NCBI GenBank assembly: GCA_015489175.1 | Contig: WGAI01000020.1 | Span: forward strand, 1-58,655 | Origin: Caldifarciminota bacterium | Lineage (GTDB): Bacteria > Hydrothermota > Hydrothermia > B15-G9 | Length of the DNA: 58,655 bases | Direction of reading: 5' to 3' | Shown here: one piece after another, positions 24,747 through 34,834 of the stretch | Layout of the letters: each line of letters opens with the position of its first letter | How positions within the stretch are numbered: the stretch's first letter is position 1 | Program-made: the position numbers and the translations under genes | The notes under the pieces: generated by a model | Told to the model about the DNA's origin: nothing | Databases searched by the model: none | Seen by the model: the letters and a program-made list of their open reading frames with translations, nothing else

Positions 24747-25972
24747 AACTATTTAAAGGCAGAATAGTGTCCTTCAAAAGCGATGAGAAAACCATCGACA
24801 TACCCGATGGGTACATCATCGTCGATGACATGGGCAAAATTATCGAGGTGGGGCAGAAAAAAATTCCATCAGGTGAGTTCGAGGTGTTCGATTTCTCGAA
24901 ATTCGTGATATTTCCGGGCTTTTTTGACATCCATGTTCATCTGCCACAATTTGACCAGAGGGCAAGATGGGGTAAAAACTTGCTTGAGTGGCTCGAACAT
25001 TACATCTTCCCTGCTGAACAGAAATTTGCCAGAGACGAAGTCGCAAGGGACACGGCGCGCAGATTTTTCAATTCATTGGTGAGCAACGGAACGACCACGG
25101 CGGTGATCTATTCATCCGCTCACCGCAGCGCCACTGAGATAGCATTTGAAGAGGCACGCAAGATAGGTATCCGCGCTCTGATAGGGCAGGTTCTGATGGA
25201 CAGAAACGCCCCTTTAGAGATGCTGACAACACCTGAGAGAGCGAAAAAGGATATTGAAGCTGTTGCATCCCAATGGCACGGCTATGACGACCGACTTTTT
25301 TATGTTGTGACACCGCGCTTTGCAATAAGCTGTTCGATGGAGCTCATGAAAGCGGCTTCAGAGGTGGCCGTCGCAAATGGGCTTTACATCCAGTCCCATC
25401 TCTCCGAACAGGTACCTGAGGTCGAATTTGTCAGAGAATTATTTCCTGACATTCCAAACTACACATCCGTCTATCACGCTGCCGGTCTGCTTGGCGAGAA
25501 GACGATAATGGCACACGCTATCCATCTGTCAGATAAGGAGTTGGAGCTTCTACGAGATACCGGAACGAAGATTGCACACTGCCCATCGTCAAACTTCTTC
25601 CTCCACAGCGGCCGCATGGACATGGAATTGATAGAAAAATATGACCTCGATGTAGGTGTAGGTTCAGATGTGGCAGGCGGGCCTTTTATAAACATGCTTG
25701 AAGTGCTGCGTGACGCTTACTACGCCAACAGGATAAGTCCCATCAAGGCTTTTTACCATCTGACCCTTGGCGGGGCGAAGGTGCTGGGCTGGGAAACGAA
25801 GGTCGGCACAATAGAGCCGGGTCGTGAGGCGGATTTTACCATTATTGACCCTCGACCGCTGGCGAATGTCAACGATGAGCTGACCGATGTGCTTGCCAAG
25901 CTGATGTTTCTTGGCGATGACCGCAATGTGGTCGCCACCTTTGTCAGAGGGAAACAGATATGGCATAAATGA
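24743..25972 (+). CDS. guaD: Guanine deaminase-like amidohydrolase
   Basis: A 409-residue zinc amidohydrolase. Metal ligands: HVHLPQFDQRARWG (HxH), SHLSEQ, the AHAIHLSDKE His and the D in VGSDVAGG. The segment LLEWLEHYIFPAEQKF and PSSNFFLHSGRM are characteristic of guanine deaminases, which convert guanine to xanthine in purine salvage. The ATG overlaps the recJ stop (ATGA), and its own stop overlaps the mtgA start. Guanine is inferred from family signatures; other purine or triazine substrates are possible. Confidence 0.85.
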   Translation: MKLFKGRIVSFKSDEKTIDIPDGYIIVDDMGKIIEVGQKKIPSGEFEVFDFSKFVIFPGFFDIHVHLPQFDQRARWGKNLLEWLEHYIFPAEQKFARDEVARDTARRFFNSLVSNGTTTAVIYSSAHRSATEIAFEEARKIGIRALIGQVLMDRNAPLEMLTTPERAKKDIEAVASQWHGYDDRLFYVVTPRFAISCSMELMKAASEVAVANGLYIQSHLSEQVPEVEFVRELFPDIPNYTSVYHAAGLLGEKTIMAHAIHLSDKELELLRDTGTKIAHCPSSNFFLHSGRMDMELIEKYDLDVGVGSDVAGGPFINMLEVLRDAYYANRISPIKAFYHLTLGGAKVLGWETKVGTIEPGREADFTIIDPRPLANVNDELTDVLAKLMFLGDDRNVVATFVRGKQIWHK

Positions 25973-26895
25973 TGTTAAGGAAAGGCGTTAAGATATTTCT
26001 GAGAATACTGATCGCCACCTTCATGTTGTTGCTCATCGGATATGCCGTTTATTCCAGTTTCCCTGACGGATCGGAGTTCAAGCACAAAAATCCGAAGCTC
26101 ACGGCTGTTATGCGCCAGCGTATTGAAGAAGCCCAAAAAGCAGGACTTAAGCCGCGAATCCGTTACATCTGGGTGCCACTGTCGAAAATTTCGCCGCATC
26201 TAATTCGTGCAGTGATACTTTCGGAAGACGCCAGGTTTTATCAGCATCATGGTTTTGACTTTCAGGCCATAAAGCTTGCTGCCGAAAAGAACTTGAAAAG
26301 AAAGAGGTTTGCTTACGGTGGTTCAACGATAACTCAACAGCTGGCGAGAAACCTGTATCTCAGCACGCGCAAAAGCCTGTGGCGCAAGTTCAAAGAGTTG
26401 ATAATAGCTTATCGCATGGAAAATGCCCTGAGTAAGAGGCGAATCCTTGAGCTCTACCTGAACATAGCCGAATGGGGGCGCTGGGTATTTGGCGCTGAGG
26501 CCGCATCAAGGTATTACTATCACAAACACGCAAATCAGTTGACCCTCGACGAAGCGGTAAGGCTTGCCGTGATTTTGCCGTCGCCTATAAAACATTCGCC
26601 ATACGACGGTTCAAAGTTCGTCGAAAGGCGACGCAGAAGAATACTCTACTGGATGTATCGGACAGGTTACATATCAAAAACTCGCTACCTTACCATGATC
26701 GGGAAAATCAAACCTGATACGATTGGACTTGACTCCCTTGTCGATGAAAGGCTCCCGCTTAAGATCAGGGATATACTCCAGGGCGACTCCGTGGAAAATG
26801 AAAAGGAGAGTCTTACGGGTAGGGACACGGGAGCCACGGGCTCTCCCGAACCCCAAACAGAGGGAAATACAACGACGCACACCGGCGCAAAATAA
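25969..26895 (+). CDS. mtgA: Monofunctional peptidoglycan glycosyltransferase MtgA
   Basis: A 308-residue GT51 enzyme that polymerises lipid II into glycan strands. One membrane helix (IFLRILIATFMLLLIGYAVY), then the GT51 motifs: ILSEDARFYQHHGFDFQAI, YGGSTITQQLARNLYL, KFKELIIAYRMENALSKRRILELYLNIAEWG and AVRLAVILPSP. It has a low-complexity tail. There is no transpeptidase domain. It is the last gene of the operon beginning at 21725, starting in the GuaD stop (ATGATG). Confidence 0.94.
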   Translation: MMLRKGVKIFLRILIATFMLLLIGYAVYSSFPDGSEFKHKNPKLTAVMRQRIEEAQKAGLKPRIRYIWVPLSKISPHLIRAVILSEDARFYQHHGFDFQAIKLAAEKNLKRKRFAYGGSTITQQLARNLYLSTRKSLWRKFKELIIAYRMENALSKRRILELYLNIAEWGRWVFGAEAASRYYYHKHANQLTLDEAVRLAVILPSPIKHSPYDGSKFVERRRRRILYWMYRTGYISKTRYLTMIGKIKPDTIGLDSLVDERLPLKIRDILQGDSVENEKESLTGRDTGATGSPEPQTEGNTTTHTGAK

Positions 26896-26908
26896 TATCA
26901 TCGTAATG

Positions 26909-26969
26909 AACCGATCCATAGAGGTCGAACATATCCTCAATCGGTTGATGTAATCGGGAGTATTTTTTT
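26909..26969 (+). terminator. Interrupted hairpin plus T-run after mtgA
   Basis: AACCGAT (26909-26915) pairs with ATCGGTT (26940-26946), with an inner GAGG/CCTC pair, and a run of seven T follows at 26963-26969. The gap between stem and T-run is longer than normal, so this is a modest terminator call. The remaining region to 27153 shows no gene. Confidence 0.45.
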
Positions 26970-27153
26970 AAGGCATTTCATATCAGCTCCGTTTTAAATG
27001 TTAGTTTGGAGCTTTCCCCCCTATCACAGTCTTAACTTCCCTTTATTCAGAAAAATATAAGTCATTGTATATTAACACAATACATTTTCAAAGTGGATGT
27101 CAAACCTCGATATGGTATCCTGAAAAACGGAAGCAAATCAATGGAGGTGTGTA

Positions 27154-29415
27154 ATGAGACACATGATATTGACACTTTTGGTGGTCACATCCCTGAACGG
27201 GATTCAATCGCATTTCATACCATCCAGTCGTGGAGATATTGTTGCATTCAGTTTCCCTGGAAATGTTACAATCCGCAATCACAGCATCCAGAGCAGAGGC
27301 GTTTTTATAAGATGGATCGATGAAAACGCCCCCGACCGAATAACATTCAAATATCCTCTCAAGGCCAATTTCAGCTTTTTTATTAGACGCGATTCTATGG
27401 GATGGGCTAATAGTGTAAGCTCCTACGCCCAAATCGTTTTTCATGAGGTTTATCCGGGAGTGCATAGGGTCATTACGGCCAAAAGAAGTGGCAAAATATC
27501 CATATCGTGGATTGTAGAACCGGGGGCTGATCCGGGATCGATAAAGTTCAGCATAGATGGCAGCGGGTTTCAGGTGAACGGTGACACAATAAAAGTTGGA
27601 AATCTTGAGATCACGAACTTTAAGGCGTATCAAGGCGTCACCGAGATTCCACTAAAACTTGTTCAGGATGATGGCATTTTTCGTTTTGCGGTTATGAATT
27701 ACGATCCCAACGAGGTGCTGGTGATAGATCCTGATTTAACCATGCTCTATGCAAGCACATTCATAGGTGAAGGCGGGTTTGAAAATGTCGAAGATGTTGT
27801 TGTTTCAGAGAGATACATCTACATAGTTGGCACAACTGATTCGTCTGATTTTCCCGTGACACAGGGAGCATACGACCGCTCACACAACGGTCAGGAGGAT
27901 ATATTCGTTGCCAAGTTAACCAGAGAGCTTGATACGCTCGTTGCCGCGACATTCCTTGGCGGTTCTTCCCCTGATTATCCCTCTGCAATCGGCGTAAACT
28001 CTTTGGGACAGATAGTTGTAGCTGGCGTGACAGCCTCAATGGATTTCCCGGTTCAATCGGCTGCATTGCCGTTTTTCTCAGGAGTTAGCGATGGATTTGT
28101 CACTATACTATCGAGTGATCTTCAATCCCTTGTGGCATCAACTTTTTTAGGCGGATCTCAGGGCGACAACCTAACAGATATGGAGATAGGGCCAGATGAC
28201 ACCATCTATGTATGCGGCACAACATATTCGAGCGACTTTCCAGTAAGCACAAACGGGTATCAGAGAAGCTATGGAGGGAATGGTGATGGGTTTGTAACTG
28301 TGCTCGAACCCGATGTAAGTAACATAGTTGCTTCTACATACATTGGAGGGACAAGCACGGACGAACTTAATGGTGTCACGCTTGGAGAAACTGACGACAT
28401 CTATGTTGTGGGCACCACATTTTCGACGGACATACCCGTATCAGCAAATGCTTTTGATAGAAACAACGGGGGCCAGGAGGCCTATATTGCAAACTTCAGC
28501 GGCGATCTTCAAACGCTTTACGATGCGACATATTATGGTTCAATAAATACAAGTGAGGTTCGCCCAACTGTGGCGCTTGATGTGGATTACATACAGTTTC
28601 CTGCATTCAACATATCGGGCAAAGTCCTCGTGGGAGGCTATACGAGCGTTCCTAATCTTCCTATAATAAATGGGTTCGATGACATAATGAATGGGGATCA
28701 GGACGGATTTGTGGCAATCTTCGAGCCGGCTCTCGACAGCCTTGTCGCCTCAACATTTATTGGCGGTTATGGATACATGGATGAGGTAGTAAAAGTTAAA
28801 AGAGGCAATACAATTTTTCCAGAGATAGTCGTAGCGGGCAATGCTGATTCGGGCGGATTTTGGGGGCCTCAAAACATAATACCCTATGATCCCACATATA
28901 GCGGAGGGGGGAGGGATGCATTCGTTTACAAACTGACATGGGATCTCGATACGATACTCGGTTTTTCATTTTATGGAGCGGATGACTACGATGAGCTTAA
29001 CTCCGTATTTTCAAAGGATAGCACTATTTACCTCGTTGGAAACAGTTCGTCCAGCAGATTGCCGATGAACAATGGATTTGACCAACAGATGAACGGCTCG
29101 GGTGATGGATTTGTAGCGGTTCTAAATCAGGATACCGCAAATCCTTCCAGATTAGAGGAAAGGATAAAACCACCTGTTTCTGCCATTGCCCCACACTGGA
29201 TTTACCCTGATAAGATAGTTCTTGAAATACCTTCAGCTGATTATGTAGGTGTCACAGTGATCGGAGTTGACGGAAGAAAATACCTTGAAAAATCGTTCGG
29301 AGTTCTACCAGAAGGCCCCCACACGCTCACAATCCCTGAGATAAAATCCGGACTTAACCTAATGATTATCAGGATAGGAGATGAAAGTTTCACTCTAAAG
29401 GCTGTAAAGTTTTGA
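27154..29415 (+). CDS. SBBP-repeat beta-propeller surface protein with type IX-like C-terminus
   Basis: A 753-residue secreted protein. N-terminal signal-like stretch, then about 175 residues of a DUF7948-like beta domain (FKYPLKANFSFFIRR, VYPGVHRVI), then seven to eight SBBP repeats of about 50 residues: DDTIYVCGTTYSSDFPVS, GGNGDGFVTVLEPDVS, VASTYIGGTSTDE. The C-terminal 80 residues (KIVLEIPSADYVGVTVIGVDGRKYL to GLNLMIIRIGDE) are a sorting-like domain without the EGKHH signature. GGAGG is 8 bases before the ATG. It precedes a large regulator in the same direction but is separated by two hairpins. Confidence 0.85.
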   Translation: MRHMILTLLVVTSLNGIQSHFIPSSRGDIVAFSFPGNVTIRNHSIQSRGVFIRWIDENAPDRITFKYPLKANFSFFIRRDSMGWANSVSSYAQIVFHEVYPGVHRVITAKRSGKISISWIVEPGADPGSIKFSIDGSGFQVNGDTIKVGNLEITNFKAYQGVTEIPLKLVQDDGIFRFAVMNYDPNEVLVIDPDLTMLYASTFIGEGGFENVEDVVVSERYIYIVGTTDSSDFPVTQGAYDRSHNGQEDIFVAKLTRELDTLVAATFLGGSSPDYPSAIGVNSLGQIVVAGVTASMDFPVQSAALPFFSGVSDGFVTILSSDLQSLVASTFLGGSQGDNLTDMEIGPDDTIYVCGTTYSSDFPVSTNGYQRSYGGNGDGFVTVLEPDVSNIVASTYIGGTSTDELNGVTLGETDDIYVVGTTFSTDIPVSANAFDRNNGGQEAYIANFSGDLQTLYDATYYGSINTSEVRPTVALDVDYIQFPAFNISGKVLVGGYTSVPNLPIINGFDDIMNGDQDGFVAIFEPALDSLVASTFIGGYGYMDEVVKVKRGNTIFPEIVVAGNADSGGFWGPQNIIPYDPTYSGGGRDAFVYKLTWDLDTILGFSFYGADDYDELNSVFSKDSTIYLVGNSSSSRLPMNNGFDQQMNGSGDGFVAVLNQDTANPSRLEERIKPPVSAIAPHWIYPDKIVLEIPSADYVGVTVIGVDGRKYLEKSFGVLPEGPHTLTIPEIKSGLNLMIIRIGDESFTLKAVKF

Positions 29416-29447
29416 TATGTAGGACTTAAAAGTCCATTGCCGTTGCC

Positions 29448-29472
29448 ACCCAGCGGGCAAAGCTCGCTGGGT
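29448..29472 (+). terminator. Hairpin after the SBBP gene
   Basis: ACCCAGCG (29448-29455) pairs with CGCTGGGT (29465-29472); a second perfect hairpin, GGACTT-AA-AAGTCC, lies at about 29422-29435. Neither has a long T tract, but the two sit between the stop at 29415 and the next promoter. Confidence 0.5.
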
Positions 29473-29485
29473 TAAATTTGAGTGT

Positions 29486-29514
29486 TTGATTTACACAAAG
29501 GTTTTAGGTAGAAT
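29486..29514 (+). promoter_or_regulatory. Promoter of the AAA/BTAD regulator; predicts a nearly leaderless mRNA
   Basis: TTGATT (29486-29491), 17-base spacer, TAGAAT (29509-29514). The predicted start is about 29521, two to three bases before the ATG at 29524. No ribosome-binding site is visible. Confidence 0.6.
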
Positions 29515-29523
29515 TTTCGCACC

Positions 29524-32500
29524 ATGGACGAGCAAATATTTATAGGCAGAAAAGGACAACTTAAAAAAGTTATAAAAACTATCACTTCTTCCCCAGAAAA
29601 TGGGCTATCAGTGATCCTTGTGACCGGTGAATCCGGTATTGGGAAGACTAGATTTCTTAAGGAAGTCTATACCGAAGTGGAAAACCTGACATTTTCATTT
29701 TGGTTCTCAGGGAAATTCGATGCCATCTCAATGCTGAAATCTTTCGCGCTCAATTATACTTATTTCATCCAGTTGTTCTGGAACGCATTTAAGCAGGAAG
29801 AACTCTCATACATAGTTGATTATATACCTGATCTTGCCCCATTTTTGCTCCATAAGCAAACCAAAACTGACGGTAACCAAAAGATCTCTTTGCGCCAGTT
29901 GACAACTAAATTTATAGAAACTCTTTCAATCGAGAGACCTCTCGTCATTTTTATTGATGATTTTGAGCCAGAAATAAGCAACTTCCTGAAAGAGATTATA
30001 GTCCGGTTTTACACACACCCACTTACGATTATCCTGTCCTCGACCAACAGAGATTTTAATCAGGTCAAAATTGATGATGTAATAACTCTTGGAGGATTTA
30101 ACAAAAGTGAGATCAGTGAGTTTATAATGGAAAAGGGGCTATCACTAGATGAAAAAGAGGTGGCTGAGATCTCTGAGATAACAAGAGGCAATCCATTACT
30201 ACTCTATATAGCTGTCGAAAAGAAGAAAAGAGAGGGAGAGATAACCCTTAGTTCTATGGAAGAAGCCATCTGTGAGATAGTAAAAGATAAAATTCATGAT
30301 GAGGATAATGCTCAGAAAGTCGCAGCTTTATTTATCAGTTTCCATGAACCATTATCCATGAACGAGATCCAATATCTCACGGGGTTATCATCTAAAACGA
30401 TAGGAAAATTTGTAAGTGCGGGGCTACTCAGAGCCACACCGGATGGCAAATTCACACTCTTCCATCCAACATTGACTAACTGCTTTACAATCAAGGACAT
30501 TAACAAGTATCGTCATGATTTTTCCCTTAAGATGATACGCAGAAGAGAGTTATGGTTTCATGCCAACAAAGCCTTGCTTGATCACCCTCCTCCACCATCA
30601 CTTATAAACGACTGGATTGAACTCCTTAAGTTTATGTATTCAAGATATTTGAGTAACGGCAAACATAAGGATGCCATAGACATATTGGAAGCTCTTTTGG
30701 AATTGATAAATGACAACGAAGAAAGAGAAAAGTTTTTATTTGAATATGGCCAGCTTATTGTGGATAGTAAACCAGATTCTCCTAAAGCCGATCGCATAAT
30801 CGATGAGCTGAACAACATAAAATTCCGATCTAAATTGATGGTTAAGCGTGGAATATATTACCTGCTCAACAACATGTCAGAAAAAACCTTGCAGATAATC
30901 AAAGAAATGAAAAAGAAAGCTCAATCCAGATGGGAAATAGATTATGCCAATTACCTTGATCTGGTCAGAAGAAGTTATATACCCAAAAACAGCAGTCATG
31001 AAATAATCAGAGAGTATGAGGAATTTATAGAGCATACCCCATTTGATGATTTGAAAGAAAAAGCGGTTCTTGCCATGTTGGGGCGTAAAGCCTGCTTGAA
31101 CGGATGGAGGGAGGTGGTTGACAATTTTGAGAAATGGAAAGATTACAAACTTGACGGACACAATCTGATAATACTCGCCAATTCCGCTTGCCACACAGGG
31201 GATCTAAAAACAGCGAGGTTAGCGATTGCCCGATACAGAAAGGAATTCCTGCCGATGGTCGCTCCAATAGAATATCTAAACTACCTTGCAATCACCCTTG
31301 TGTATTTGTTTTTCAAAGGTGGTCACAAGTGTTTCTATGAGACGCTCAAGTATTTCAACGATGTGTCGAGATATTTTCCTAACCTGCTGCTCACGCAGGA
31401 GGTTAGGAGAGCTGAGCTTTATCACAGCAAAGAACTGGGCATGATAGATCGGGTTGAGGAAATTTTCACTTCTCACAAGTGGATAGACTTCGGTTGTTAT
31501 CCCACAGGATGGTTTGACAGGTTTATGCTAATAGAAGATGCATGGATCAAAGCGCATGAAGGCGACCTTGAAGAAGCTTATAAAAATTTGAAGGAGATTG
31601 AGAAGGAAATAGATCTTGAATCGCTCGAAGCGTTTGCGATACTCGATTTTTACAGGTTGAAGGGATTTATCGAGTGGAAAAGAGGCAAAAAGAAAAGAGC
31701 AGAAGCTATTTGGGATGAGGGCATCAAGAAGTTCAAGGAGTGGCGGTTGATGAGCCTACTGATGTTCTTTTACAGGTTTGTTGCAATGGTAACTGGCAAG
31801 CGAAAATATAGAAATGAGTGGAGACGGCTGACATTAGAGATGGATGCCCCCGGGTGGTATGACGACCCGGATAACACCAAACGAACATTGTTGATGAGAG
31901 GGAATAAGATAAAAGTTCATACACTTGGCAAATTCAAAGTTGACACGCCATGGGGAAGTAGGGCGTTGACTGTGAAGGATATAAAGTATAAAAAATCCCT
32001 CGATGTGATTGGCGTTTTGATCGCAGAAGGTCGCAGGGGAATAAACAGGAAGGAATTGCTCGTTAAAATATGGCCGGAACAGTCATCCACTAATCCGCTT
32101 GATATTGCTATAAGCAACCTTAAGAGCTTGATATGGAAGGACTTTACTATAACTGAACACGGGAAGATAAAACTCAACTACCAATATCTCTGGATTGATG
32201 TCATTGAGTTCGAGAGATTGGCCAACCTTGGTTTGAAAGAACCAGACACACGCAAATCCATAGAGCTACTTCAACAGGCTGTAAAGCTCTACGATGGCCC
32301 ATTCATGCCAGATGCCAGAAGTTATGATGTCGAAATTTTCAGGTCGATGTTGTCAACACTCCACAGAAATGCAGCCATTAAACTTGCAAAGATCTGGTTG
32401 ATGAACAGAGAGCCAATAAGAGCCGCTAAAACAATTTACAGAGTGTTGAAAGAAGATATGATCGATGAGGAAGCAAATCTGCTGTTATTAAAGGCCTACT

Positions 32501-32628
32501 ACATGATGGGAGCTCGTGAGCTTGTGAAACGCCATTATGATAGGTTTAGGGAGCTCTACCTTCAGGAAATCGGCACCGAACCCGAAGGAGACATTTTGGA
32601 CTATATCAATGCACCCCAGATAACCTAA
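29524..32628 (+). CDS. Large AAA/TPR regulator with C-terminal DNA-binding and BTAD domains
   Basis: A 1034-residue cytoplasmic regulator. An N-terminal STAND-like AAA domain has P-loop GESGIGKTR (residues 35-43) and Walker B LVIFIDDFE (about 139-147), with an FIGRKGQL lead typical of AAA_16. The middle (about 330-780) is helical and TPR-like. At about 797 an OmpR/SARP-type winged helix begins (IKVHTLGKFKVDTPWG to AISNLKSLIW), followed by a bacterial transcriptional activation domain (BTAD; RSMLSTLHRNAAIKLAKIWL to REPIRAAKTIYRVLKED). In classical SARPs the DNA-binding domain is N-terminal; here it follows the ATPase, as in some MalT-like regulators. Target and ligand are unknown; nearby secreted proteins are candidates. 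Confidence 0.82.
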   Translation: MDEQIFIGRKGQLKKVIKTITSSPENGLSVILVTGESGIGKTRFLKEVYTEVENLTFSFWFSGKFDAISMLKSFALNYTYFIQLFWNAFKQEELSYIVDYIPDLAPFLLHKQTKTDGNQKISLRQLTTKFIETLSIERPLVIFIDDFEPEISNFLKEIIVRFYTHPLTIILSSTNRDFNQVKIDDVITLGGFNKSEISEFIMEKGLSLDEKEVAEISEITRGNPLLLYIAVEKKKREGEITLSSMEEAICEIVKDKIHDEDNAQKVAALFISFHEPLSMNEIQYLTGLSSKTIGKFVSAGLLRATPDGKFTLFHPTLTNCFTIKDINKYRHDFSLKMIRRRELWFHANKALLDHPPPPSLINDWIELLKFMYSRYLSNGKHKDAIDILEALLELINDNEEREKFLFEYGQLIVDSKPDSPKADRIIDELNNIKFRSKLMVKRGIYYLLNNMSEKTLQIIKEMKKKAQSRWEIDYANYLDLVRRSYIPKNSSHEIIREYEEFIEHTPFDDLKEKAVLAMLGRKACLNGWREVVDNFEKWKDYKLDGHNLIILANSACHTGDLKTARLAIARYRKEFLPMVAPIEYLNYLAITLVYLFFKGGHKCFYETLKYFNDVSRYFPNLLLTQEVRRAELYHSKELGMIDRVEEIFTSHKWIDFGCYPTGWFDRFMLIEDAWIKAHEGDLEEAYKNLKEIEKEIDLESLEAFAILDFYRLKGFIEWKRGKKKRAEAIWDEGIKKFKEWRLMSLLMFFYRFVAMVTGKRKYRNEWRRLTLEMDAPGWYDDPDNTKRTLLMRGNKIKVHTLGKFKVDTPWGSRALTVKDIKYKKSLDVIGVLIAEGRRGINRKELLVKIWPEQSSTNPLDIAISNLKSLIWKDFTITEHGKIKLNYQYLWIDVIEFERLANLGLKEPDTRKSIELLQQAVKLYDGPFMPDARSYDVEIFRSMLSTLHRNAAIKLAKIWLMNREPIRAAKTIYRVLKEDMIDEEANLLLLKAYYMMGARELVKRHYDRFRELYLQEIGTEPEGDILDYINAPQIT

Positions 32629-32818
32629 CTATGTGGATTCATCTACTCTGATGCGATGATTTGTAAAGCGTATTTCCCTATCCTTTGCACACTATTTCAC
32701 GGATTTTATCAACCTATTATGTTATTTCAAGCAGTTTTTATAGAGCGATGTAGAATCCATTGAATGTGAAACCATAGGGATTTAACATAAAGCTCCGTGT
32801 GAGACAAGGAGAAAAGAG
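32629..32818. other. Intergenic, no gene seen
   Basis: 190 bases between the regulator and rph. It is AT-rich with no convincing promoter pair or hairpin. AAGGAGA just before 32819 is the rph ribosome-binding site. Confidence 0.4.
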
Positions 32819-33565
32819 ATGAAATTGGATATGTCAAATGTCAGGCGGGAACTTTTTCAGAAACGGCATGAAATTCGTCCCACAAAAATCCATCGTAATT
32901 TTTTGAAAGACCCTGAAGGATCTGCCCTTATAGAGATGGGCAATACAAAGGTGCTGTGCACTGCAACGGTAACTGAGAAGGTGCCTAACTTCCTGAGGGG
33001 CACAGGTGAGGGCTGGATAACCGCAGAATACGCTCTCCTGCCGCGCTCGACGCCACAAAGGAATGTCAGGGAATCGCGTTCGGGCAGAGTGGATTCAAGG
33101 GCTATAGAGATATCGCGCATGATAGGCCGATCCCTTCGCGGGGTGGTCGATCGCGAGAAGCTCGGCGAACACACGATCATAATAGATTGCGATGTGCTTC
33201 AGGCGGACGGCGGCACGAGGACAGCCGCGATAAACGCTGGATTTTGCGCCCTTTATGACGCCATACGCTTCATGATAGGACACAACATGATAGAGGAGAA
33301 CCCGATCAGGGAATTCGTTGCGGCCATCTCCGTTGGCATAGTGGACGATATGTTTCTGCTGGATTTGAGTTACGATGAGGATGTGCGTGCGCTTGTTGAC
33401 CTCAATGTGGCAATGACGGAAAGCGGCAAAATCGTTGAGATACAGGGCACAGGCGAAGGAAGACCTTTTTCAAGGGAGGAACTCAACACCCTTGTCGATC
33501 TGGCGTGGGAAGGGGTTCAGCAGGTGATCAAGATACAAAAAGCAACTCTTGGACTAAAGGAATGA
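32819..33565 (+). CDS. rph: Ribonuclease PH
   Basis: A 248-residue phosphorolytic 3'-5' exoribonuclease that trims tRNA 3' ends. Motifs: GSALIEMGNTKVLCTATV, GEGWITAEYALLPRST, RSGRVDSRAIEISRMIGRSLRGVVD, DCDVLQADGGTRTAAI and EIQGTGEGRPFS. Trimming by this enzyme suits the tRNAs in this window, which lack encoded CCA. It converges with murA, three bases away. Confidence 0.96.
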   Translation: MKLDMSNVRRELFQKRHEIRPTKIHRNFLKDPEGSALIEMGNTKVLCTATVTEKVPNFLRGTGEGWITAEYALLPRSTPQRNVRESRSGRVDSRAIEISRMIGRSLRGVVDREKLGEHTIIIDCDVLQADGGTRTAAINAGFCALYDAIRFMIGHNMIEENPIREFVAAISVGIVDDMFLLDLSYDEDVRALVDLNVAMTESGKIVEIQGTGEGRPFSREELNTLVDLAWEGVQQVIKIQKATLGLKE

Positions 33566-33568
33566 ACT

Positions 33569-34834
33569 TCAGCTAACCCTTTTTATGTGAGCGCCGAGCG
33601 CCGCCAGCTTCAGCTCGAAATCTTCATACCCTCTATCGAGATGATAAATTCTGTCAACCACGGTCGTGCCGCGAGCCACAAGTCCGGCAAGCACAAGTGC
33701 AGCGGATGCTCGAAGGTCAGATGCCATGACAGGGGCTCCTGTCAGCTCTTTGACGCCCTTGACCACTGCGATCCCATCATCCACCTTGATGTCGGCTCCA
33801 AGTCGAGTAAGCTCAAATGCATGCTTAAACCTGTCTGGATAAATGCCCTCTCTTATGACGCTTGTCCCGTCTGCGATCGCCAGCATGGCCATGAACTGAG
33901 CCTGCATGTCCGTCGGGAATCCGGGAAATGGCGAAGTGAAGATGTCGAGGGGTTTTATCTCGGAATTGCGGGGTAAAATACTCAAGCTTCTGGAGTTTTT
34001 GTCCATCTCAAACTCGCTGCCAGCCTCTCGCAACTTCTCAAGCACCGTTCTGAGGTGCTCGATGCACAAGTCGGTAATGGTGACTTCGCCGCCGGTCATG
34101 TATGCAGCAACAGCATAGGTGCCAGCCTCTATTCTGTCGGGGATAACCTCGAACTCACCGGGCGACTTCAACGCATCAACGCCCTCGATGACGAGCTCAT
34201 CCGTGCCCTCACCGCTGATCTTTGCACCCGCAAGCTTCAGGAATTCGGCCAGCGTGACGACTTCGGGCTCAAGCGCTGCGTTTTCAATAGTCACCTTCCC
34301 GTCGGCAAGCGAGGCAGCCATCATAAGGTGGGCGGTGGCACCGACGGATTTCTTGTCGAAAGCTATCGACGCGGAGCGGAGTCGCTCTGCCTGAGCCACG
34401 ATGTAACCGTGTTCCACCTTTATGTCAGCCTGCATGAGCTTCAAGCCGCGTATGTGGAAATCGACAGGTCTCGGCCCAAAAGCGCATCCACCTGGGAGCG
34501 AAACGCGCGCCTTTCCAAACCTGACTATCAGAGGGCCGAGCACATAGATGGAGGCGCGCATGCGTTTGACAACATCGTATGGCGCGACGGTCTCGGATAT
34601 CGTCGATGTGTCTATCCTCCATACCCCCTTCTCAATGCGGTGGACTTTTGCGCCGAGGTCACGCAGCAACTGCGCCATTGTTCTGATGTCAGCCACATCA
34701 GGCACATTAAGGAATGTAATCGGCTCGGGGATGAGGATAGTGGCCGCAAATAAAGGAAGAGCGGCGTTCTTTGCGCCGCTCACCCTCACTGTGCCACGCA
34801 GCTTGTGCCCACCTTCAATGACAAACTTGTCCAC
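33569..34834 (-). CDS. murA: UDP-N-acetylglucosamine 1-carboxyvinyltransferase MurA
   Basis: A 421-residue enzyme that makes the first committed step of peptidoglycan synthesis. The N-terminus MDKFVIEGGHKLRGTVRVSGAKNAALP is typical, and the fosfomycin-target Cys is present as C117 in LPGGCAFGPRP. The start is a GTG that overlaps the rplQ stop (TAGTG), with no strong ribosome-binding site, so translation is probably coupled. It is the last gene of the alpha ribosomal operon, an unusual position. Confidence 0.96.
   Translation of the reverse strand: MDKFVIEGGHKLRGTVRVSGAKNAALPLFAATILIPEPITFLNVPDVADIRTMAQLLRDLGAKVHRIEKGVWRIDTSTISETVAPYDVVKRMRASIYVLGPLIVRFGKARVSLPGGCAFGPRPVDFHIRGLKLMQADIKVEHGYIVAQAERLRSASIAFDKKSVGATAHLMMAASLADGKVTIENAALEPEVVTLAEFLKLAGAKISGEGTDELVIEGVDALKSPGEFEVIPDRIEAGTYAVAAYMTGGEVTITDLCIEHLRTVLEKLREAGSEFEMDKNSRSLSILPRNSEIKPLDIFTSPFPGFPTDMQAQFMAMLAIADGTSVIREGIYPDRFKHAFELTRLGADIKVDDGIAVVKGVKELTGAPVMASDLRASAALVLAGLVARGTTVVDRIYHLDRGYEDFELKLAALGAHIKRVS

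Noticed and set aside
32740-32790. Single CRISPR-repeat-like string near 32749-32783
   Set aside because: Only one copy is present, with no spacers and no cas genes nearby.
34055-34753. 232-codon plus-strand frame opposite murA
   Set aside because: It is a mirror frame of a well conserved gene and has no family features.
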